Assembly (NCBI GenBank): GCA_964019695.1
Contig: OZ026520.1
Coordinates: 95,147,824-95,211,823 of the forward strand
DNA length: 64,000 nucleotides
Direction: 5' to 3'
From: Loripinus fragilis
Lineage: Eukaryota > Mollusca > Bivalvia > Lucinida > Lucinidae
Positions 57,774-64,000 of the stretch are shown here, piece after piece (within the stretch, counting starts at the first letter, position 1; the number at the start of each line of letters is the position of its first letter). A program made the translations under genes and the position numbers. The notes below the pieces were generated by a model, which did no database searches, was not told where the DNA came from, and saw only the letters and a list, made by a program, of their open reading frames with translations.

Positions 57774-57840
57774 GCAAACACTATGGATCCTAACCAGACT
57801 GCTCCAAAGATAAGTCTTATCTGGAAACATAATGTTTGCA
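57774..57840. mobile_element. Hairpin MITE F, degenerate copy
   Basis: gcaaacactatggatcctaa and acataatgtttgc are the ends. The stem is poorly conserved. Confidence 0.6.
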
Positions 57841-58059
57841 AATAAGGCTTTCAAAGTACACCAGCAGATTAGAGCAAACATTTAGTCTGTTCTGAGTCTT
57901 AGAGGAGCGTAAAGTCAATTGTTAGTTTGTCAGGACTGAAAGGTAGAATGGCAGAGAGACGTACGGACGGAATCAAGCAATTCTATAGCACTTAGAACTG
58001 ACTTTGATTATTAGGGTGCTAAAAAAGACTAGAAATTACCTGCCAATCCTCAGTACACC

Positions 58060-58545
58060 AAATTTAGACAATATGCATTACCCAGTACACCTTTTTCCAA
58101 TCCCCAGTACCCTTTTCGAGATTAACTGACCATTAGTTTTGAGCCATATCTCCATCAAGTTTCAACCTACGAGGCTGAAATTTTCAGCATTGATATTTAA
58201 ATGCCATTGCAAAAAATTAGCCGATTCAGAATTTTAATAGTTTGCTTTCTTTGTTCAATATTATTCCTTTTGGGGGAAAGGTGTCTAAATTTTGGTGTGA
58301 GCACGACTTTCATTTTGTGATTTTCACTATCAAGTTCAGTGTTTGATGCCAAATCATGCATACAATCTGCTAAATATACATATAGTGATTCTAAATCGAC
58401 ACACGCCAAGTACCGAAAAAAGAATTAAATAGGACAAATTCCAGATTTCCTTACCTTCGTTGTGTGTTTTTTTCCTAATTCAGTGTAAACATCGGCTCAT
58501 TTTGGAGCAATATCCTGTGTACGTGTCCGCCCAGTGCTAATAGCA
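58060..58545 (-). repeat. Repeat E, long copy (antisense) with intact short frame
   Basis: The minus frame 58409-58197 reads MACVDLESLYVYLADCMHDL and continues to a stop after FCNGI (70 codons). The equivalent of its upstream sequence in the 53.8-kb copy is ttcttttttcag, a possible splice acceptor, but here and at 51.9 kb it is ttttttcgg. I recognise no domain. It could be a captured exon or merely repeat sequence. Confidence 0.8.
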
Positions 58546-58602
58546 GTATGAATTTTAACAGGCTATGAGAGTTACACTAAAAGCTATATAAGTAAGCATT
58601 GT

Positions 58603-58779
58603 CCAGATAAGGATAGTTTGTGGATCTAAAATTGCATTTATTTCCTTACCCATCATTTTAAACATGTGTTTTGGGTGCTCAAAAGAACCGTCTTATCGAC
58701 ACGGTTCTTTGGAGTACCCACAACATATGTTTTGGTTGAGAAATGATAAAAAAAAATTCGAGTACGCACTCTTATCTGG
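58603..58779 (-). mobile_element. Hairpin MITE K, full inverted copy
   Basis: The ends ccagataagg and cttatctgg are inverted. The core reads gtgctcaaaagaaccgtctt, then the inverse ggttctttggagtaccca. Confidence 0.9.
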
Positions 58780-59523
58780 ACGCCTGGGTAAGGTCTTGAT
58801 ATTGTTCTTTCTAAATATTGTTCTTTTTAAACTATCTCAGCAAAATGATTCTTTCGTATTTGTAATGCAAAGATCTTTTTTTATCTAAATATGCTGTAGG
58901 AGCGTTAATTTCCAAATGGCCATAAAATTATGTGGTACGTGTATCATGTTTTCATAATAATTGCACACTGGGGGACTTAAACTTATTGGCGGTTTTTCAA
59001 AATTCAAACGTCTAAATCAGAATTTATTCACTAACTCCAGTTCTTTGTTAACTTTATGGCGTGAAAACGTTGTGGCAGCCAAATACGCGCTGTTACTGGA
59101 TGAATAATGATAAGGTTCTTAGTACGTCTTTGTTCTTAAAATGTGCAAGCATCATTCGACAGATAATTAAATCGTATGAATTGTTCAAGTCATCTTTTAC
59201 TATATCTATGTTTTTAAAATGTATATTGTCTCTGCCTTTATAATGTTTAGCATGTTTCGCTATCAGTTCCGGAACGATGTCAGCTCCGGTGTAGTCAATG
59301 TCAGGTCTAGTTTTGAGAGTTTTTTTGAGAGTTTGAGTTTTTATTCATTGACCAAAACCCCTAACCGGGGTTCAAGTCAAAACATACTAACAAATAAACA
59401 TTTGAGGAAAGTTTAAAATATGATTACGAAAATCAGCATAATCTCCTCAGTGGGTATTCATGTCTACTTGAAGCAAACACAGTGAGACCACCAAGCAATT
59501 TAACACCACTTTTGATGAGAATA
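58780..59523. other. No recognised feature
   Basis: No gene; short frames at 58664-58888 and 59061-59416 lack motifs. Confidence 0.4.
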
Positions 59524-60370
59524 GCCAGGCCTCCAGATGAGAGATTGGAATATTATTTTCTTTATTTCTCATCCAAAAAATATGGTGTGTGTACTCAAAA
59601 GAACCGTCTCAATGAGACGGTCCCCCTGAGCACCCCAAACCCATATTCAAATTAAAGGGTAAGAAAATTAAAAGTTTACGCAAATAAAATTTCCTTATCT
59701 GGATCTATGAAAAGCAATACAAAACATATGGTGTGGGTACTCAAAAGAACCGTCTCAATGAGACGGTCCCCTTCAGCACCCAAAACATATGTTTAAATTA
59801 ACGGGTAAAAAATTAATTAAAAGTTTACGCAAATAAAACAGCCAGGCCTCCAGATAAGAGTGCGTATTGGAATATTATTTACTTTATTTCTCATCCAAAA
59901 CATATGGTGTGGGTACTCAAAAGAACCGTCTCAATGAGACGGTCCCCTTGAGCACCCAAAACACATGTTCAAATTAATGGGTAAGAAAACAATTAAAAGT
60001 TAACGCAAATAAAATTTCCTCATCTGGATCTATGAATAGCAATACAAAACATATGGTGTGGGTACTCAAAAGAACCGTCTCAATGAGACGGTCCCCTTGA
60101 GCACCCAAAACACATGTTTGAATTAATGGATAAGAAATTAAATAAAAGTTTAAGCAAATAAAACAGCCAGGCCTCCAGATAAGAGTGCTTATTGGAATAT
60201 TATCCTCTTTATTTCTCATCCAAAACATATGGTGTGGGTACTCAAAAGAACCGTCTCAATGAGACGGTCCCCTCGAGCACCCAAATCACATGTTCAAATT
60301 AATGGGTAAGAAAATAATTAAAAGTTTACGCAATATAATTTCCTTATCTGGATCTATGAATAGCAATACT
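59524..60370 (+). repeat. Tandem array of hairpin MITE K: five cores in a ~320-bp dimer pattern
   Basis: Five near-identical core hairpins (gtactcaaaagaaccgtctc, aat, gagacggtcccc, gagcaccc) start at about 59587, 59732, 59904, 60059 and 60235. Junctions alternate. After cores 1 and 3 the element reaches its true end cttatctgg and a spacer atctatgaa-agcaatac, then jumps into the next core. After cores 2 and 4 it goes from aaataaaacagccaggcct into a true start ccagataag. So the repeat unit is a dimer of about 320 bp, present 2.5 times. The minus frame at 59974-60228 is array sequence. Confidence 0.92.
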
Positions 60371-60539
60371 TCAGTGCAAAACATGAAGAAACCCTGAGAG
60401 TGATAACTCATGCAGAATGTATATGGTTTCAATACTCATCAGAGTATCTTGACTAGTTCCATGATGACTAGATGCACAAAAATTCATAAACATGTATTAT
60501 AATAGCTGTGAGATCCATAATAATTGTCTGTGAGAGCTA

Positions 60540-61240
60540 TACGAAATGGTGTAACAAACACCTATATATTCCTGAAAATTTCTTGAAATGTCTTTAGCAC
60601 TATTTTACAGTATTTTGCTATGTTGAATAGTTCCTGAGTATCACTTGAACACATAAGGCGCCTAAAAGTATCAGTATTTGGTCTAGCAAGCAAGCTCCCT
60701 GGCAGATAAACCCGTCTAGCGTCGCTAAAGTAAGAGCACTCAATTAAATAATGATATTCATCACCAATTTTGTTATGAAAACATAATTCACATATCCTGT
60801 CATCCCTAGATGTCCCAAGAAATCTACCCCATTCAATAGACATCCTATGATTTAGAATACGAAAATGGCAAAATGCCTTAGATAAATTATCAGGCAAAAT
60901 ATTGAAGTATTTTTCAAGTGTAAAATCTTCCTTAAAAATTCTATAGTTTAAACATTTGGGCTATCAAATATTGAATGTTTCCACAAGGTACTATGAAGTT
61001 CCATCAACTTCAACTTCACACTCATTGATATATTAGTAGGAATTTCGTTCTGATTTAACCAAAAATAATCTTTACCACAATCTTTCAAAATGCTTTTAAT
61101 GTACAACAACCATTTAGAGTGAAAGAGATCTCTGTTATGCATCTCTAGCAAAATGTGATAAAGTTTGTTTGAAATTTTATCCTGCTTACCTTTCACTATA
61201 CGTTGCCAAAAACCAATCATTCTTGATTTAATAAGTACTT
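60540..61240 (-). pseudogene. LINE 3' fragment, RT C-terminal domain
   Basis: Two minus frames join across a frameshift near 60920. The first, 61220-60948, starts MIGFWQRIVKGKQDK and contains SVKLKLMELHSTLWKHSI. The second, 60897-60562, has FRILNHRMSIEWGRF, a CELCF...EYHYLIECSYF zinc-knuckle-like motif and YCKIVLKTF. This is the layout of the carboxyl end of non-LTR retrotransposon proteins, with a cysteine/histidine motif after the RT. The RT core is absent: 5' truncation at about 61240. It is unrelated in detail to the LINE at 30.7 kb, whose Cys motif is VPSPYCVCG. Confidence 0.75.
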
Positions 61241-62120
61241 TTCAGGAAGTAGGAAATGTACTGTAGATCACCACATGGAAGATCGATAATTTTTAGGCTG
61301 TTCTTATAGCTGATTTCACAGGCCGTCCGTACTTTTCCGGAAATCTTTTGGACTCAAGTCACATGGACTTGTATCACATGACTACATCAGCCAATCAACA
61401 TAACTCCCGTTACCACGAGGCCGAGTAGCCATGTGCTCGAGGCGTGCATCAAAATACAAAAGTAAATTCTGTTTTGTTAGCAAATATGCTTGTATAAATT
61501 GTATGCGAAGTGAAGATAAGTTGTAAGGGGCACGTACTTAGCGCCGTATTGTACTTTTTTTCTTACCTGGAAAACCAATTTTAATGATTTTTCAAACAGT
61601 GCTGTTGTGTTTACAATCCGAGGTCAGTATTGAGAACATCACAGGACCGGTGACACGTGACTGAGACGGTGCTCATTTAAACATTTCACCGTTTGAAGAA
61701 TGACTCAAAATCTCCCCAAAAACAGCATTGGCAGTGTGGCATCGATCTATCAAGCCAATCTAGTGATAGAAATTCCTAACATAACCGAAAATTACGTAAA
61801 TTCGCACCTTTTCACTTGTTCACTTGTCGACATTGGGTAGCTGCATGCTTTTTTAAATATACGTCACGTTGTTGGGAAGTTTTTTTGATTGGCCAGATAT
61901 TTTTCTATTCGGAAGGACTCGGAACTAAACGGAATGCGTCGGGAAAACTCGGTATGAAATATGCTATTAAGCTCCATCTTGTCCTACCAAGGGTTGCGAT
62001 TGTCTAATCTAACCCTTGGCCTCACAGCTTTGATTTTCTCCGATTGAATACTTCATAAGCCGAAAATAGCAACAATTGATATGATCAATCGCAAAGCGGT
62101 GCAAAAAATCGATAAACACT
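61241..62120. other. No recognised gene
   Basis: It is less AT-rich in places. A plus frame at 61816-62007 has no motif. A promoter or first exon cannot be excluded but I see no direct sign. Confidence 0.4.
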
Positions 62121-62126
62121 AGGCCT

Positions 62127-62309
62127 CCAGATAAGACGGCATGATTAATTTACATTCAGTTTTCTTATTTAACAACTTAAATGTACGTTTAATGTGCTCA
62201 AAAGAACTGTCACATTAAGATGGTTATTTTGAGCACCCATAACATAATTTTGAATTTAATTATAGAAGAAAAAGGAATAATTTTACGACCAAAATCTTTG
62301 CTTATCTGG
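62127..62309 (+). mobile_element. Hairpin MITE K, diverged copy
   Basis: ccagataagacggcatgatt, atgtgctcaaaagaactgtc, tggttattttgagcacccat and gcttatctgg are the element's markers in order. Confidence 0.85.
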
Positions 62310-62379
62310 ACTTATGGAGACTTAGCAGGCGGTGCACATAAGATGCCGATAAACTGCTACATTTAATCTGATTGGCAGG

Positions 62380-62502
62380 AAGGGATTATCGAAAAAATCC
62401 TTCCTGGCGTTTTCTTGGTCGATTAGTCTGCGCTAATAATAAATTTTGAGGGTCGTGAGGCGAAGGGTTTGTCGAAAGGTAGATACGACGAAACCTTCGC
62501 TG
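62380..62502. other. Two short perfect-stem hairpins
   Basis: Stem 1 is caggaaggatt-like: aggaagggatt and aatccttcct around atcgaaaa (about 62378-62406). Stem 2 is gcgaagggtttgtcg and cgacgaaaccttcgc around aaggtagata (62461-62502). No polymerase terminator context is apparent. Confidence 0.6.
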
Positions 62503-62679
62503 GTGAAGATGTTAAGCTCCCGCTTCAGTCGATCGATAATAATGTGATACACTGCCATCACCCCCTGAAAGTGCAAGAGAAACGACGATAACGATACAGA
62601 ACGTTTGGGATTTTCCCCATCTGCGTAAAGTCATGATGCAAAATATATGTACATGTATATCTCTCTAAGGGTCAGCGAT

Positions 62680-63030
62680 CAAAAACAATTTCCTTATTTC
62701 TCCGAAAAGAACATTTGTTGTGGGGGCTCAATGAGAGGGTTCATGCGGGAGTGCAGTTGCTTAGTGGTAGATTGCTTGACTCGAGACCGAGGGACCGCGG
62801 GTTCGAGCCTCACCGTTGTCATTGCGTTGTGTCCTTGAGCAAGACACATTAATCCTAGCTAAGTACTGGTTCAACCCAGGAAGACCCATCCCTATATGAC
62901 TGAAAGATTCTTGATGGGACGTAAAGAATCAAATCAAACAAATAAAAACAAAGAGTGTTCCTGTGAGCACCCAAGGCAAATGTTACACTGATAAATACAA
63001 AAACATTCACACTTCTACGCTAAACATTTT
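62680..63030 (+). mobile_element. Hairpin MITE K split by a SINE
   Basis: The left half (agaacatttgttgtgggggc, tcaatgaga) and right half (gtgttcctgtgagcaccca) belong to one K element. The SINE at 62747-62950 sits in its core, flanked by agagggttcatg and agagtgttcctg, a 12-bp duplication with two changes. Confidence 0.75.
62747..62950 (+). mobile_element. SINE type 1, sense copy
   Basis: It has an A box (gcttagtggtagattg), a B box (gggttcgagcctc), the body ggttcaacccaggaagaccc, and an A-rich tail. The frame at 62647-62838 reads the tRNA-like head. Confidence 0.92.
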
Positions 63031-63096
63031 GTATATTTCCACTTTAGTGCTCAATTGAAGCATCACGAGAGACATTTCAAATGAAATGCTAAAATC

Positions 63097-63396
63097 ATGC
63101 GTGGTCCAGAGGAGGGGGGATGTTGTGTGGTTTGGACCCCCTCTGAGAAATCACTAAAATATAGGGTTTTCTAAGCAATCCTAATAAATAACAAAGTTAC
63201 AAAGCTGCTAAGCCAGCATTCAGTGTTGGGCCATCATCGGCCTGCCAGCGAAACGCCTAATGGCGTTTCTATAGTGGGCCTATCATGGCGCGCATTTAGT
63301 GGTATGTGAATCATCTCATCAACTATATACAAAAAGAAGAAAAAACCTCTTGTCAATATTGGACCCCCTCTGACAAAACTTTCTGAATCCGCGTAT
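63097..63396. mobile_element. MITE H, full copy
   Basis: The ends atgcgtggtccagagg and ttctgaatccgcgtat are inverted. The centre cagcgaaacgcctaatggcg is palindromic, and ggaccccctctg repeats near both ends. Confidence 0.85.
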
Positions 63397-63574
63397 TATA
63401 TGAAAATAATTCTTATACAACTGTTATGTAATATAGTGAAATATAAGCTTTTTCGCGTTTTCTCAATACTTTTTACAGGTTTCCCCTATTCACCCCCACC
63501 CCCGCACTAAGCAGTGTGTTATCTATCATAGGTATTGCCTTAATCTGTCCAACCATCCCTCTGTCCATACAAAG

Positions 63575-63835
63575 TAAGAAAGACGGCAAAGATCAGGAAT
63601 CGATACAATCAAGTACCACACCTGATCTAGGATACCACATGGGAAAGTGACAAAATCAAAATTAAACACCACAAACAAGAGCCAAGAGGTCATCTCTTTC
63701 CCAGCAGGTGACCACAAGGCAACAATGAACAGACGCGAAAGAATGACAAACGCAAGACATAATTAACACAAATGATCCACGAAAAATACCGCCTTGCAAT
63801 GATCAGTAAAATATTTTACTGGAGGGCTTAAACCT
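63575..63835 (-). mobile_element. Penelope-like element, subfamily A, 3' region
   Basis: It starts gtaagaaagacggcaaagat, includes cccagcaggtgaccacaagg and the perfect palindrome cagtaaaatattttactg near 63805, and ends at ggagggcttaaac. A short ggagggcttaaa-like echo follows at 63843. Confidence 0.85.
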
Positions 63836-64000
63836 TTATTATAGAGGGCTTAAAGCCCACGGTTTATCATGAGGTTTTGCAATATGTACAGCCGTGTTAA
63901 AGGTTAGGGTAGTTTTGTGTTATGGGATTATAAACTGCGTTTGTGGGATTAACTTTCTGGGGTTATCTCCAGATACTTGTAATGGCACAAGAGCCATTTT

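Noticed and set aside
51603..58795. A 7-kb composite transposon bounded by inverted K plus E repeats
   Set aside because: Repeat E is inverted between the two ends, but MITE K has the same orientation at both, so the adjacency looks coincidental.
59524..60370. CRISPR-like array of regularly spaced palindromic repeats
   Set aside because: The spacers are themselves conserved MITE arms, units exceed 140 bp, and the genome is eukaryotic.

Overview
The window looks like a piece of a repeat-rich animal nuclear genome, most likely a bivalve mollusc or a related marine invertebrate. This rests on AT-rich, intron-scale non-coding DNA with no operons, Penelope-type and CR1/L2-like retroelement relics, tRNA-derived SINEs with target-site duplications, many short palindromic DNA elements, and one intronless peptide-type GPCR resembling the large receptor families of bivalves. 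The species assignment is inference. Only one intact protein-coding gene is supported: a 380-codon class A GPCR at 39838-40980 (+). Nearly every other open frame is a decayed transposon, a translated tandem repeat, or an antisense shadow of a repeat.

Layout. 1-3.2 kb: a 19-copy 29-bp tandem array and a truncated Penelope-like copy. 3.2-9 kb: gene-free DNA, another Penelope-like copy (5985-6954) and two tandem-repeat blocks. 9.2-12 kb: a 417-bp perfect-style palindrome with a 6-bp target duplication, a 574-bp TIR element flanked by TA, and a (CA)42 microsatellite. 12.2-15.4 kb: three tandem ~785-bp units, each with a hairpin and a TGACGTCA site, the second split by a mariner-like end. 16-20 kb: small foldback elements and a pair of ~350-bp inverted arms. 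20.3-23.2 kb: nested Penelope-like copies split by a ~1.07-kb TIR element packed with CGAAT motifs. 25.2-30.5 kb: two Penelope-like copies head to head, one carrying most of the reverse-transcriptase frame. 30.7-33.3 kb: a decayed CR1/L2-like LINE interrupted by two MITEs. 33.4-35.4 kb: another Penelope-like fragment and an inverted copy of the 12-15 kb hairpin unit. 38.0-38.3 kb: a SINE with a perfect 15-bp duplication. 39.8-41 kb: the GPCR. 41-47 kb: clustered MITEs, a foldback and a second SINE type. 47-51.6 kb: no recognisable gene. 51.6-58.8 kb: an inverted pair of a repeat carrying a conserved short frame, two SINEs and an ~1.1-kb tandem duplication. 59.5-60.4 kb: a tandem array of hairpin MITEs. 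60.5-61.2 kb: a LINE 3' fragment (-). 62.1-63.8 kb: more MITEs, a SINE and a Penelope-like 3' end.

The genes do not form a pathway. The biology in view is repeat biology: retroelements supplying ends and machinery, and families of palindromic elements nested in one another. The most interesting unexplained patterns are the GAGGCTTGC-type sequence recurring at the apex of otherwise dissimilar hairpins, the CGAAT-dense TIR element, the hairpin-plus-CRE tandem units, and a repeat fragment captured cleanly inside a SINE. I did not find evidence for a new multi-gene system.
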